Shown piece after piece: positions 8,725 to 22,999 of a stretch of 64,000 nucleotides of DNA. The notes below the pieces were generated by a model. That model saw only the letters and a list, made by a program, of their open reading frames with translations. It did not search any database and was not told where the DNA came from. The stretch is from Paraspadella gotoi. Taxonomy: Eukaryota; Chaetognatha. The stretch is taken from positions 1,346,213 to 1,410,212 of the forward strand of contig CM119268.1 in assembly GCA_051294375.1 (NCBI GenBank), in the 5' to 3' direction. Position numbers and translations under genes: made by a program. Positions within the stretch are counted from its first letter, which is position 1. Every line of letters starts with the position of its first letter.

Positions 8725-10160
8725 TTTCGAATTTAAATTTTTGCCATTAAATTGCGTTGAATTTTATCGAGACTCGAGACTCAGTTCTGACGTCGAAACG
8801 GACTTTGTAACTAAGAATTTTCTTATCTATTTAATTCCTAACAGTTTTTATTCCTTTTTTTTAGTGAAATTTCGGAATTATTCGTTATCTCTTATTTCGA
8901 TGAGAAAAAAAAATAGATTACGCGACTCATTAATATGGCAGAAAAAAAAAACAATTTGACCGATTCCAAAGAATTAAGGAAGTTAAAAAAGTTTGAAATA
9001 CCCATTATTAATCATTTCATTTAATAATTTGTAGTGGAGAACAGACACACCCGTCGAAAGAGTTTTATTTATTTTTTTTTAATATCAAAAACGATATTAA
9101 GATATTAAGATATTAAGTTTGTTCATGGATAATAGTTTTAAAAAACATATTTATTTTTATCCATTGCTCGTAGCTTCCTAAAATTAAAAAGCTGTCACTC
9201 TTTAAGGTCAGATGAACAATTGAACATTATGTTGCTTTCAAAAGATCCCAATAAAACTCTAATAATTTACATTGATCAATTTGATCAAAACATTTCTTCA
9301 TGTTTTCATCTTTTGTTTTTTCGACCATTTAACGATCAAGGACTTTGAAATATATACATTCTTTCTCCAATATATTCAAATAAACTTATTTTTAAGAGTA
9401 AAAGATGATATTTTGTTTCACTCCGTAAAAATCCCTGTTCTGAACGCCCTGCAGTGTTGAAAATAAAAAACTAAGTCGCGAACAAAAGAACATTCCTTGA
9501 GAATTGAGGTTTCCTAAAGCAATTGCTAAATCGTACAAGAAAATTTGACGGGCTATCTTCGTGGCCTGAATAGCGCATTAATCTTCCGGTTTCCACGAAC
9601 TGGTGATTTAAGGATTAAACCCGACTCACATGACTTCATCTCACCTATCGAGGGACTGCTTTGCACTTTATCACTTATCACTTTTATTCATAGATCACTT
9701 GTAAACTATGACGCCATCAAGCGGGGCCTTCGCCGACATGAAACGCTTGAAAATCGGTAGCAACCAATTGATATAAAAATTTGGCGATAGCTTTTTTTAT
9801 AAATAATTAATACTGTAATAATTAATACCAAAAGAACTAGGATGGCGGCGGCAAAGATATTTTTAAAATCTCGCTGGTATAGCACATCATGAACTAGAGA
9901 CAAATAGAAATAGTTTAAACTTTTTTTAATTCACAAATAAGAATATTTATAGAATGCGTACTAGTCATACTGAACTAAATTATGATGCACAGAAAATGTG
10001 AAACGTAATCGTTAAAATTGACCTTCAAACAAAAAAAGTACAATACCGTACAATACAATACAATACAGTACAAGAGTAAATACAAGTGAAAAACATTTAT
10101 CGCGAAGCTTAAGGTCAAAATTTGGGTGTCGTCTCAACACGAATGTACAAATAATTTGAT
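8725..10160. other. Upstream flank / intergenic DNA
   Basis: AT-rich sequence with homopolymer runs and no splice-bounded coding signal or named repeat. The promoter of the minus-strand receptor-like gene should lie in the first part, but no core motif could be picked out. One small ORF at 9706-9903 is listed separately. Confidence 0.5.
9706..9903 (-). CDS. Doubtful 65-residue ORF with one hydrophobic segment
   Basis: A minus-strand ATG-to-TAG frame encodes a polar start (SLVHDVLYQRDFKN), a 20-residue hydrophobic stretch (IFAAAILVLLVLIITVLIIY) and a basic tail. This would suit a small single-pass membrane protein. There is no homology that I recognise and the surrounding DNA is AT-rich, where such hydrophobic frames arise by chance. 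An overlapping plus-strand mini-frame at 9842 starts MAAAKIFLKSRWYS, which also looks presequence-like but is only 16 codons. Confidence 0.15.
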   Translation of the reverse strand: MSLVHDVLYQRDFKNIFAAAILVLLVLIITVLIIYKKSYRQIFISIGCYRFSSVSCRRRPRLMAS

Positions 10161-10203
10161 CAAGATGCAGTCATCAAGATGCAGTCATCAAGATGCAGTC
10201 GTC
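10160..10203. repeat. Three tandem copies of a 14-bp unit
   Basis: ATCAAGATGCAGTC is repeated three times without interruption, with the last unit running into CGTCGG. Confidence 0.85.
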
Positions 10204-10355
10204 GGAACGTAGAGAATGCAGTCAGCTGCGATCACGAAATGCGGGCGTGACCCTCGGAGGCGGATCAGTCGTGACCTCAATGGCAGAAGACGACCGACGA
10301 TCGCGTGAGATCTCACCGGAAAAGTTTTTTTTTGTCCTGTGAATTTCGTGACACG

Positions 10356-11611
<1,256 letters not shown>

Positions 11612-11751
11612 NNNNNNNNNNNNNNNNNNNNNNNNNNNNNNNNNNNNNNNNNNNNNNNNNNNNNNNNNNNNNNNNNNNNNNNNNNNNNNNNNNNNNNNNN
11701 NNNNNNNNNNNNNNNNNNNNNNNNNNNNNNNNNNNNNNNNNNNNNNNNNNN
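11612..11751. other. Assembly gap (140 N)
   Basis: An unresolved run of N. Further variable-length gaps lie at 12368-12575, 13004-13645, 14124-14335, 47187-47413 and 50155-50993. Most are flanked by simple repeats such as (GA)n, (CT)n or (GAT)n, which is the probable cause. Confidence 0.99.
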
Positions 11752-13645
11752 AGAGCAGAAAAACAGCCAGTAATTGATGCTTGAGTCTTGAACTGGCTTT
11801 AATTCAATCACAGGCTTTCACGGGGAAGGGATATGTCAGCCCTTTCCCCAAATGACGTTGAGAGAGGAAGAAGGGAAAAAAAAATTAAAATAAAGAAAGA
11901 GAGGGTGAGATGAAAAAGAGAAAGGGAAAAAAAGTTAAAAAGAGGAGAATTAAATTGAAAAGAAAAAGGGTAGAAAATAAAAGATGGATAAATTAATTAT
12001 TAGACATAAAATTTTCTTTAGAATGGATTTGAGGTTGAAATTTAATGATTTTGACGTTGAAAAAATTGTCTGAAAGATGGAAGTGAACGGGCAGTGAACG
12101 GGCAGATGTTTCACATCTTTCGAATATGTGATTTTTTTTTTTTTTACAGATCGTTGAAGTTGCGTCGGGCAAGATTTTGCTAATTATCATTGGGCAAAGA
12201 TTTGCGATAAATCCTAAACAAAGATTTAGTTCAAAATATATTTCCGAGAATTTAATCCGGTTTAAATCTGGGAGAGAAAAAAAAAATTTATTCGAAGCTG
12301 AAAAAGTCGATTTCTCGTCTGATTTTGAGTTTCGAAAAAAATAAAAATATCGAAAAGATGAGGAGAANNNNNNNNNNNNNNNNNNNNNNNNNNNNNNNNN
12401 NNNNNNNNNNNNNNNNNNNNNNNNNNNNNNNNNNNNNNNNNNNNNNNNNNNNNNNNNNNNNNNNNNNNNNNNNNNNNNNNNNNNNNNNNNNNNNNNNNNN
12501 NNNNNNNNNNNNNNNNNNNNNNNNNNNNNNNNNNNNNNNNNNNNNNNNNNNNNNNNNNNNNNNNNNNNNNNNNNNATTCTCAACATGAAATTTAGTAACT
12601 GGTGACTAAGGAAAAAGAAAACTACATGAATTAAAGTTCAAATCCCGTGTAAATCCAATAGGGAGAAAGAATGAAGATTTAGTCCGGATTTATGATCCCG
12701 AGTTCGGATTTATTTTTCTAGTCCCGACCCGCGAGACGAATACTTGATCAATCGTTCAAATCAATCAATCAATTCAATCAATCATTCAGCATCGATGAGT
12801 TGAAATTGGGAGGTCAAAATGAGGACGATGACGATAACAACAACAATTAAATGAGGACGAGGAACGACGACGATGACGACGACGACGATGACGACAACAG
12901 GGATGTGTAATGGTTGAAATAAGTTGTTCAGTGAAAATTAATCCTTTACTTAAGGATATTAATATATTCAGGGAAAACGTTCGTTAAAATTTGGTAAAAT
13001 GGTNNNNNNNNNNNNNNNNNNNNNNNNNNNNNNNNNNNNNNNNNNNNNNNNNNNNNNNNNNNNNNNNNNNNNNNNNNNNNNNNNNNNNNNNNNNNNNNNN
13101 NNNNNNNNNNNNNNNNNNNNNNNNNNNNNNNNNNNNNNNNNNNNNNNNNNNNNNNNNNNNNNNNNNNNNNNNNNNNNNNNNNNNNNNNNNNNNNNNNNNN
13201 NNNNNNNNNNNNNNNNNNNNNNNNNNNNNNNNNNNNNNNNNNNNNNNNNNNNNNNNNNNNNNNNNNNNNNNNNNNNNNNNNNNNNNNNNNNNNNNNNNNN
13301 NNNNNNNNNNNNNNNNNNNNNNNNNNNNNNNNNNNNNNNNNNNNNNNNNNNNNNNNNNNNNNNNNNNNNNNNNNNNNNNNNNNNNNNNNNNNNNNNNNNN
13401 NNNNNNNNNNNNNNNNNNNNNNNNNNNNNNNNNNNNNNNNNNNNNNNNNNNNNNNNNNNNNNNNNNNNNNNNNNNNNNNNNNNNNNNNNNNNNNNNNNNN
13501 NNNNNNNNNNNNNNNNNNNNNNNNNNNNNNNNNNNNNNNNNNNNNNNNNNNNNNNNNNNNNNNNNNNNNNNNNNNNNNNNNNNNNNNNNNNNNNNNNNNN
13601 NNNNNNNNNNNNNNNNNNNNNNNNNNNNNNNNNNNNNNNNNNNNN

Positions 13646-13683
<38 letters not shown>

Positions 13684-14082
13684 CGTACATCCACGTGGTT
13701 TCAGTACCCAAGCTATCTTTTACCCAGGAGCATCACAAAAGCAGATAAGAAAAAAAAAGAAGCGAAAGGAAAAAAAAGAAACGTGATTTGTAACAAGGAA
13801 AGAACGGAGAAAGGGTAGAGAACCAGGGGCGAAACAGGGGGAGCAGAGTTGAATAATGACGAAGGGAGAAGTAGGAAAAATAAAGGAAAATGAGAAAAAA
13901 AAAGAAAAGAAAAGGAAAATAAGGGAAACTGAGATAAAAATAAAAATTTGGAAGAAAAACGATGTGAATTTATAGAAAAGAGAAAGAAATGAAATAAGAG
14001 GAACGGAGAGAGAACGAACCCTTAAAATATATATTAATATTAAATTAATAAGTAAAAAAAAATAAGAGAATTACATGTTTGC

Positions 14083-14123
<41 letters not shown>

Positions 14124-15638
14124 NNNNNNNNNNNNNNNNNNNNNNNNNNNNNNNNNNNNNNNNNNNNNNNNNNNNNNNNNNNNNNNNNNNNNNNNNNNNN
14201 NNNNNNNNNNNNNNNNNNNNNNNNNNNNNNNNNNNNNNNNNNNNNNNNNNNNNNNNNNNNNNNNNNNNNNNNNNNNNNNNNNNNNNNNNNNNNNNNNNNN
14301 NNNNNNNNNNNNNNNNNNNNNNNNNNNNNNNNNNNTTGGCCGAAAATAATTAGTTAGGATTGTATACGTTACGACTCGTCGTTGATTACTTTCTGCTCGA
14401 AAGAATTTCTCTCTTAAAAAAAAGTTCAAAATCGAATTTCGAATCGAGTCACGGACGGCACAGTGGCTTAACTCAAAAAAGTGTTAAGAGACTGGCAGCC
14501 TGACACAGTGATTCTATGAGAAACAAAGAGGACAAGCAGATAGTTTTGATCCCGCAGAATGGCGATTGGTGGGTCCGGAGAAGAGTGGGTTTTAGGCGTA
14601 AGTGGGCTGAGATGACTATCCCGTAACTATGGAACGGGTCTTGGGCTTGGAACCAGGCTTGAGGGTTCGCCACACAACAAGGCGGCTTACGGCCGCCTCA
14701 CGCTTCCCGCAGGGTAGGTACCGGGTTGGGATTAAACCGGTACCTAGTGGTCATGAGCTGATGGCTTTACTCAATGAGCCACCGGGTCACAACTGAAAGT
14801 GTCATGCTTATAGGCGGGTGAACCTAGGCAATGCACGACTACAGTATATACCTTGAGGTCTCTTTATACAAGTTTTCCTCTGTGAGGAGGTGCTGTAACT
14901 GAAATTTGTAGCGATCTGACTTTGCCTAGAAACGCCTGGCACAGTGTTTCAAAGACGGCTGGTACAGTGAGTCAGCGCCCAGGATGACCTCACCGCCAGT
15001 TTGCTCAAATTTTTAAAAAAGGGAAAAAAAAGGAAATTGGTTTAATAAACAAGAAATGGTAAATTTAAAGTGTTGCCTGGATTTGATCACATTTCCAGAT
15101 AATTATGTCATTTCAAAAAAAAATATATATAGTATCTTACAGATGGTCATTTACATATAAAATATTAACTCAAATAATAAAATAATATGTAAAATATACT
15201 ACATTACCTTTTTCTTATTATGACTCTATTTTAAAGAATTAAAATTATTCAAAATATATATCAGACTAAAAGAGGGACGGACCGACTCATGACTTAAAAG
15301 AGTTGCTCCGTGTGTACGCAACTAAAAAGCTGATCGAGGATTTTTAAAATTAAAACGGATATAATTTCACCTGAGGTCGTCATTCAACAAAGTTCATTCA
15401 ATGGGAATCTGAAAATGTAATTACTGGCAATTATTTCAGCCGTCCGAATCATTTTCTTTGCTTAAGATTCACGCTTTATTTATCCTTTTTTTTTAAACTT
15501 GGACTTATTGCCGAGTACTACTTTAAAACTGTGAATAATCAATGTGGTTGGGTTTCTTGATAAATCGTAAATTGGTTAAAACCGCCCGTTAATTCGCTAT
15601 TTCTCCGGGGCAGATTAATCTGAGTTGTACAGCGTTTA

Positions 15639-15672
<34 letters not shown>
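11752..15672 (+). repeat. Block A, copy 1 (gapped)
   Basis: From GGTAGAAAATAAAAGATGG at 11968 to the (CT)n at 15672 this sequence repeats in the same order at 15698 onward and 20364 onward, and inverted before 32494. It contains AT-rich DNA, (GA)n/(CT)n tracts and a tRNA-derived SINE-like segment at 14595-14840. Three N gaps hide parts that are visible in the other copies (the 24-bp minisatellite, the C-rich tract and the GA arrays). No gene is seen. The first 216 bases (11752-11967) are outside the repeated unit. Confidence 0.9.
14595..14840 (-). mobile_element. tRNA-derived SINE-like element, copy in block A1
   Basis: Read on the minus strand, a box A-like TGGCTCATTGAGTAAAGCC is followed by a box B-like GGTACCGGTTTAATCCC, the internal promoter layout of tRNA-derived SINEs. 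The other block A copies lie at 18565-18825, 23270-23525 and (plus strand) 29335-29590. A clearly diverged and independent copy is at 63290-63532, showing that this is a dispersed family and not only part of the block A duplication. Confidence 0.6.
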
Positions 15673-15697
15673 NNNNNNNNNNNNNNNNNNNNNNNNN
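15673..15697. other. 25-N gap at a block A boundary
   Basis: Exactly 25 N. Equal runs occur at 20339-20363, 32495-32519 and 47721-47745. Each of the first three is followed or preceded directly by the same block edge (GGTAGAAAATAAAAG or its complement). A fixed-size N run is a software placeholder and not a measured gap (established practice in scaffold gap filling). Confidence 0.95.
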
Positions 15698-16093
15698 GGT
15701 AGAAAATAAAAGATGGAAATAAATTAATTATTAGACATAAAATTTTCTTTAGAATGATTTGAGGTTGAAATTTAATGATTTGACGTTTTGAAAATTGTCT
15801 GAAAGAATGGAAGTGAACGGGCAGGTGAACGGCAGATGTTTCACATCTTTCGAATATGTGATTTTTTTTTTTTTTACAGATCGTTGAAGTTGCGTCGGGC
15901 AGATTTTGCTAATTATCATGGGCAAAGATTTGCGATAAATCCTAACAAAGATTTAGTTCAAAAATATATTTCGAGAATTTAATCCGGTTTTAAATCTGGA
16001 GAGAAAAAAAAAATTTATTCGAAGCTGAAAAAGTCGATTTCTCGTCTGATTTTGAGTTCGAAAAAAAATAAAAATATCGAAAAGATGAGGAGA

Positions 16094-16510
16094 AATGAAG
16101 ACAGTGAGATGAAGTGAAACCTGAAGACAGTGAGATGGCGTGAATGAGACAGTGAGATGAGGTGAACTGAAGACAGTGTGAGAATGTCAGGTGAAGACGT
16201 TGAAGACAGTGAGATGAGGTGAACTGAAGACAGTGGATGAGGTGAACTTGAAGACAGAGATGAAGTTGAACTGAGACAGTGATGAGGGTGAACTGAAGAC
16301 AGTGAAGAAGGTTGAATCTGAACATGAGATTGAGAACTTCTGAAGACAGTGAGATGAAGTGAACTGAAGACAGTTTGATGAAGTGAACTGAAAGACAGTG
16401 AGATTGAAGTGAACGAAGACAGTGAGATGAAGTGAACTGAAGACAGTGGATGAGGTGAAACTAAGACAGTGAGATGAAGTGAACCGAAGACAGTGAGAAA
16501 GATTTGAAAC
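16094..16510. repeat. 24-bp minisatellite in block A2
   Basis: About 17 units of a 24-bp sequence starting GAAGACAGTGAGATGA. Equivalent arrays are at 20770-21195 (A3) and, on the other strand, 31685-32110 (A4). In A1 the array falls in the 12368-12575 gap. Units vary by small indels, so no frame is kept open for long. Confidence 0.9.
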
Positions 16511-17036
16511 GGTGATCATGCAGATTACATTCTCAACATGAAATTTAGTACTGGTGACTAAGGAAAAAAGAAAAAATAAGATTAAGTTCAAATCCCGTGT
16601 AAAATCCAATAGGGAGAAAGAATGAAGATTTAGTCGGATTTATGATCCCGAGTTCGGATTTATTTTTCTAGTCCCGACCCGCGAGAACGAATACTTGATC
16701 AATCTTCAATCCAATCAATCAATTCAACAATCATTCAGCATCGATGAGTTGAAATTGGGAGGTCAAAATGAGGACGAGGAAAACAACTGACGCACGATGA
16801 CGGACGACGCGATGACGCAACAGGGATGTGTAATGGTTGAAATAAGTTGTTCAGTTGAAATTAATCCTTACTTAAGGATATTAATAATTCCAGGCGGAAA
16901 ACGTTCGTTAAAATTTGGTAAAATGGTTATTGTGTTAACTTTAAAAAAAAAAACCTTTTCACAAGGAAGGAATTCAGTAACGAACTTTATCGATGACAAA
17001 GATGTTTTTTTTTTCTAACCAGAGATCGAGGCCTGA

Positions 17037-17130
17037 CTCTCCCCCCCCCCCCATCCGCCCTCTGCCCGCTTTACACCCCCCTCCGCCCCCCTTTGCCCCC
17101 CCATATCTGCCCGCTTTGCCCTTCCCCCCC
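17037..17130. repeat. C-rich tract, G-rich on the minus strand
   Basis: Runs of up to 13 C separated by CATCCGCC, TGCCCGC and similar. Equivalents are at 21738-21835 and, G-rich on the plus strand, 31055-31152. The many runs of four or more G on one strand could fold as G-quadruplexes (inference). Confidence 0.8.
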
Positions 17131-17302
17131 TTTGACGAGCCCAACGAGCGCGAGTCGAATCGCCGGTCGGCCAACTCCTAAAAAAAAGAAGAAAGAAAAA
17201 AAAAAGAAAACAAAAAATTCGTCTGGATGAAAGTTTTTTTTTTTTTTTTTTTTTGGTCGAGAAGTTGGAGAAGATTCTCTCTATGCAAAATAACTTGAAG
17301 AG

Positions 17303-17395
<93 letters not shown>

Positions 17396-18039
17396 AGAAG
17401 AAAAACCCGCGAATGAAACGTTAAAGTATATAAAAAGAGAGAGAGAGGGAATTTCTTGAGGCTGATAATTTTTCTTCTGCTGTAATTGAGTTATTGTGTA
17501 AAAAGGTGAGCCGGCCGTCTTAGAGAGAGAGAAAGAGAACGAGGAGAGAGAGAGAGAGACGAGAAGAGAGAGAGGAGAAGAGAGAGAGAGAGGAGAGAGA
17601 GAGCGAGAGAGAGGTACATCCACGTGTTTCAGTACCCAAGCTATCTTTTACCCAGGGCATCACAAAAGCAGATAAGAAAAAAAAGAAAGCGAAAGGAAAA
17701 AAAAAAAAAAAGAAAGTGATTTTGTTGTAACAAGGAAAGAACGGAGAAAGTGGTAGAGAACCAGGGGCGAAACAGGGGGAGCAGAGTTTGGAATAATGAC
17801 GAAGGGAAGAAGTAGGAGGAAAATAAAGGAAAATGATAAAAAAAAGAAAAGAGAAAGGAAAATAAGGGAAACTGAGATAAAAATAAAATTGGAAGAAAAC
17901 GATGTTGAATTTATTAGAAAAAGAGAAAGAAATGAAATAAAGAGGAAGGGAACCGGAGAGAGAACGAACCCTATAAATAATATTAATATAATTAATAAGT
18001 AAAAAAAAAAATAAGAGAATTTACATGTTTGCGATGACC

Positions 18040-18075
<36 letters not shown>

Positions 18076-18236
18076 CTCTCCTCTCTCTCTCTTCTCTCTC
18101 TCCTTGGAGAATCACATGGTTGCGAAACCGACCTCCATTGTAAGGGAATCTGCTAAAAAAACCAAAAAAAAACAGCACGTTAAAAACAACAATGATGATG
18201 AAACGAACTTAATTCTTTACCTCTCTCTCTCTCTCA

Positions 18237-18298
<62 letters not shown>

Positions 18299-19631
18299 CT
18301 CCCGATTGGCCGAAAATAATTAGTTAGGATTGTTATACGTTTACGACCGTCGTTGATTACTTTCTGCTCGAAAGAATTTCTCCTCTTTAAAAAAAAGTTC
18401 AAAATCGAATTTCGAATCGAGTCACGGACGGCACAGTGGCTTAACTCAAAAAAGTGTTAAGAGACTGGCAGCCTGACACAGTGATTCTATGAGAAAACAA
18501 AGAGGACAAGCAGATAGTTTTGATCCCCAGAATGGCGATTGGTGGGTCCGGGAAGAGTGGAGTTTTGTGGATAAGGCGCTAAGTGGGCTGAGATGACTAT
18601 CCTCGTAACATATGGGAACGGGTCTTGGGCTTGGAACCAGGCTTGAGTTCGCCACACAACCAAGGCGGCTTACGGCCGTCTCACGCTTCCCGCAGGGTAG
18701 GTACCGGGTTGGGATTAAACCCGGTACCTAGTGTCATGATGCTGATGGCTTTACTCAATGAGCCACCGGGTCACAACTGAAAGTGTCATGCTTATAGGCG
18801 GGGTGAACCAGGCAATGCACGACTACAGTTAACCTTGAGGTCTTTTATACAAGTTTTCTCTGTGGGAGGTGTGTAACTGAAATTTGAGACGATCTGACTT
18901 TGCCTAGAAACGCCTGGCACAGTGTTTCAAAGACGGCTGGTACAGTGAGTCAGCGCCCAGGATGACCTCACCGCCAGTTTGCTCAAAATTTTTAAAAAAG
19001 GGAAAAAAAAGGAAATTGGTTTAAAAACAAGAAATGGTAAATTTAAGTGTTGCCTGGATTGATCACATTTCCAGATATTATGTCATTTCAAAAAAAATAT
19101 ATATAGTTCTTACAGATGGTCATTTACATATAAATATATTAACTCAAATAATAAAAATATATGTTAAAATATACTACATTACCTTTTTCTTATTATGACT
19201 CTATTTTAAAGATTAAATTATTTCAAATATATATACAGACTAAAAGAGGGACGGACCGACTCATGACTTAAAAGAGTTGCTCCGTGTGTACGCAACTAAA
19301 AAGCATGATCGAGGATTTTTAAAATTAAAACGGATATAATTTCACCTGAGGTCGTCATTCAACAAAGTTCATTCAATGGGAATCTGAAAATGTAATTACT
19401 GGCAATTATTTCAGCGCGAATCATTTTCTTTGCTAAATTCACGCTTTATTTATCTTTTTTTAAACTTGGACTTATTGCCGAGTACTACTTTTAAAACTGT
19501 GAATAATCAATGTGGTTGGGTTTCTTGATAAATCGTAAATTGGTTAAAACCGCCCGTTAATTCGCTATTTCTCCGGGCAGATTAATCTGAGTTGTACAGC
19601 GTTAACTTTCTCTCTCTCTCTCTCTCTCTCG

Positions 19632-19677
<46 letters not shown>

Positions 19678-19847
19678 CTCTCTCATCTTCCCAACATATT
19701 TTAATTTCTCCTTTATCAATTAATATAAGTGTCTTAAAGTTAAAGTTAATATATACAAAGCTCGGCGACTATAAATTTTCCGTTTCATGAAAGTTTTTTT
19801 TTTTTAAAAAGGGGCGATTTGAAAATAGAAAAACCTTGCGAGCGAGC

Positions 19848-19890
<43 letters not shown>

Positions 19891-20189
19891 GCGCTTCCTC
19901 CTTCTTTTCTCAAGGTATCAAAAAGACAAATGAAGATGAGAGTAAAGAGAAAGACGCCAACAGGAACCTGGTAGAAGAGGATGAGGAGGAGGAGGAGGAG
20001 GAAGAGGAGGGGGAGCTTTGGGGGAATGAGGGAGAGGAAGGAGGTGATGTAGGAGGAGGAGGAGCAGTGATGGAGGAGGAGGAGGAGCAGTGATGGTGGA
20101 GTGCGTAAATTAGACTGTGAAGCGTGAACAATGTGAGAGAATGAGGAGGAAGGGGAAGTTGAGAGAGAGATATAAATTCAGGCGTGTGG

Positions 20190-20225
<36 letters not shown>

Positions 20226-20363
20226 CGCATTCATCTCACATGCGGACCAAAACGGAGATTCAAAACGGGACGGGGACCCGAGATAAAAAATTAAAAAAAC
20301 GAAAGGAGAATTTTAAAAAAATATTAAAAACAAAATTANNNNNNNNNNNNNNNNNNNNNNNNN

Positions 20364-22008
20364 GGTAGAAAATAAAAGATGGAAACTTAAAAGATATAAA
20401 ATTAATTATTAGACATAAAATTTCTTTAGAATGGATTTGAGGTTAGAAATTATAGATTGAGTTTTGGAAATCGTCTGAAAGAAATTGGTGAACGGCGATG
20501 GTGCGCAGATGTTTCACATCTTTCGAATATGTGATTTTTTTTTTTTTTTTACGACGTTGAATTGCGTCGGGCAGATTTTGCTAATTATCATGGGCAAGAG
20601 ATTTGCGATAATCCTAACAAAGATTTAGTTCAAAAATATATTTTCGAGAATTTAATCCGCGTTTAAATCTGGATGAGAAAAAAAATTTCATTCGAAGCTG
20701 AAAAAGTCGATTTCTCGTCTGATTTTGAGTTTCGAAAAAAAATAAAAATATCGCATGAAGATGAGGAAAAGAAGACCAGTGAGATGAAGTGAAACCTGAA
20801 ACAGGAGATGGGTGAATGAGACAGTGAGATGAGGTGAACTGAAGACAGTGTGAGAATGTCGAGGTGAAGACGGGTTGAAGACAGTGAGATGAGGTGAACT
20901 GAAGACAGTGGGATGAGGTGAACTGAAGACAAGAGATGAAGTATGAACTGAAGACAGTCCGATGAGCGGTGAACTGAAGACAGTGAAGAAGGTTTGAATC
21001 TGAAACAGTGAGATTGCAGGTAACGTGTCTGAAGACAGTGAGATGAAGTGAACTGAAGACAGTTTGATGAAGTGAACTGATAGACAGTGAGATTGTAAGG
21101 AACGAAGACAGTGAGATGAAGTTGAACTGAAGACAGTGGATGAGGTGAAACTAAAGACAGTGAGATGAAGTGAACCGAAGACAGTGAGAAAGATTGAAAC
21201 GGTGATCATGCAGATTCATTCTCAACAGAAATTTAGTACTGGTTGACTAAGGAAAAAAGAAAAAATAAGATTAAGTTCAAATCCCGGTGTAAATCAATAG
21301 GGAGAAAGAATGAAGATTTAGTCGGATTTATGATCCCGAGTTCGGATTTATTTTTCTAGTCCCGACCCGCGAGAACGAATACTTGATCAATTCTTTCAAT
21401 CCAATCAATCAATCAACAATCATTCAGCATCGATGAGTGAAATTGGGAGGTCAAATGAGGACGACGGAACAACAACAATTGAGTGACGCGACGATGACGG
21501 AACGACGCGATGACTGCAACAGGGATGTGTAATGTTGAAATAAGTTGTTCAGTTGAAATTAATCCTTACTTAAGGATTATTAAGTAATTCCAGGCGGAAA
21601 AACGTTCGTTAAATTTGGTAAAAATGGTTATTGTGTTAACTTTAAAAAAAAAAACAACTTTCACAAGGAAGGAATTCAGAACGAACTTTATCGATGACAA
21701 AGATGTTTTTTTTTCTAACCAGAGATCGAGGCCTGACTCTCCCCCCCCCCCCACCGCCCTCTGCCCGCTTTACACCCCCTCCGCCCCCCTTTGCCCCCCC
21801 CCATATCTGCCCGGCTTTGCCCTTCCCCCCCCTTTGACGAGCCCAACGAGGCGAGTCAAATCGCCGGTCGGCCAACTCCTAAAAAAAAGAAGAAAGAAAA
21901 AAAAAAGAAAACAAAAAATTCGTCTGGATGAAAGTTTTTTTTTTTTTTTTTTTTTTGGTTCGACGAAGTTGGAGAAGATTCTCTCTATGAAAATAACTTG
22001 AAGAGTCC

Positions 22009-22059
<51 letters not shown>

Positions 22060-22932
22060 GAGGAGAGAGGAGAGAGAGAGAGAGAGAAGAGAGAGTAAGA
22101 AGGAAAAACCCGCGAATGAAACGTTAAATATATAAAAAGAGAGAGAGAGGGAATTTCTTGAGGCTGATAATTTTTCTTACTGCTGTAATTGAGTTATTGT
22201 GTAAAAAGGTCGAGCGCGGCCGTTCTAGAGAGGAGAGCAAGAGAGAGAGAGAGAGAGAGAGAGAAGGAGAGAGAGAGAAGAGGAGAGAAGAGGAGAGAGA
22301 GAGCGTAGACAGGTCATCACGTGTTTCAGTACCCAAGCTATCATTTACCCAGGGCATCACAAAAGCAGATAAGAAAAAAAAGAAGCGAAAGGAAAAATAA
22401 AAAAAAAGAGAACAGTGATTTTGTTGTAACAAGGAAAGAACGGAAGAAAGTGGGTAGGAACCAGGGCGCGAAACAGGGGGAGCAGAGTTTTGGATAATGA
22501 CGAAGGGAAGAAGTAGGAGGAAAAAATAAAGGAAAATGATGAAAAAAAAGAAAAGAAAGAAAGGAAAATAAGGGAAACTGAGATAAAAATAAAATTTGGA
22601 AGAAAAAACGATGTTGAATTTATTAGAAAAGAGAGAAAGAAATGAAATAAAGAGGAGGAGGGGAACCGGAGAGGAGAACGAACCCTATAAATAATATTAT
22701 ATAATTAATAAGTAAAAAAAAATAATAAGAGAATTACATGTTTGCGATGACCCTCTCTCTCTCTCTCTCCTCCTCTCTCTCTCTCTCCTCCCTCTCTCTC
22801 TCTTCTCTCTCTCCTTGGAGAATCACATGGTGCGAAACCGACCTCCATTGTAAGGGAATCTGCTAAAAAAACCAAAAAAAAACAGACGTTAAAAACACAA
22901 TGATGATGAAACGAACTAATATCTCTCTTCTC

Positions 22933-22999
<67 letters not shown>

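Larger units (their letters stand above)
15698..20338 (+). repeat. Block A, copy 2
   Basis: This ungapped 4.64-kb copy contains, in order: AT-rich DNA, a 24-bp minisatellite (16094-16510), (AATC)n, a C-rich tract (17037-17130), (GA)n arrays, (CT)n arrays, the SINE-like segment (18565-18825), AT-rich DNA, (CT)n (19610-19684) and GAG/GGA-rich DNA. It differs from copy 3 mainly by one- or two-base indels. No convincing coding sequence is present; the long frames cross simple repeats. Confidence 0.9.

Noticed and set aside
9842-9892. Start of a mitochondrial-protein gene (MAAAKIFLKSRWYS)
   Set aside because: The frame stops after 16 codons with no donor site in it, and the hydrophobic frame on the opposite strand is no better supported.
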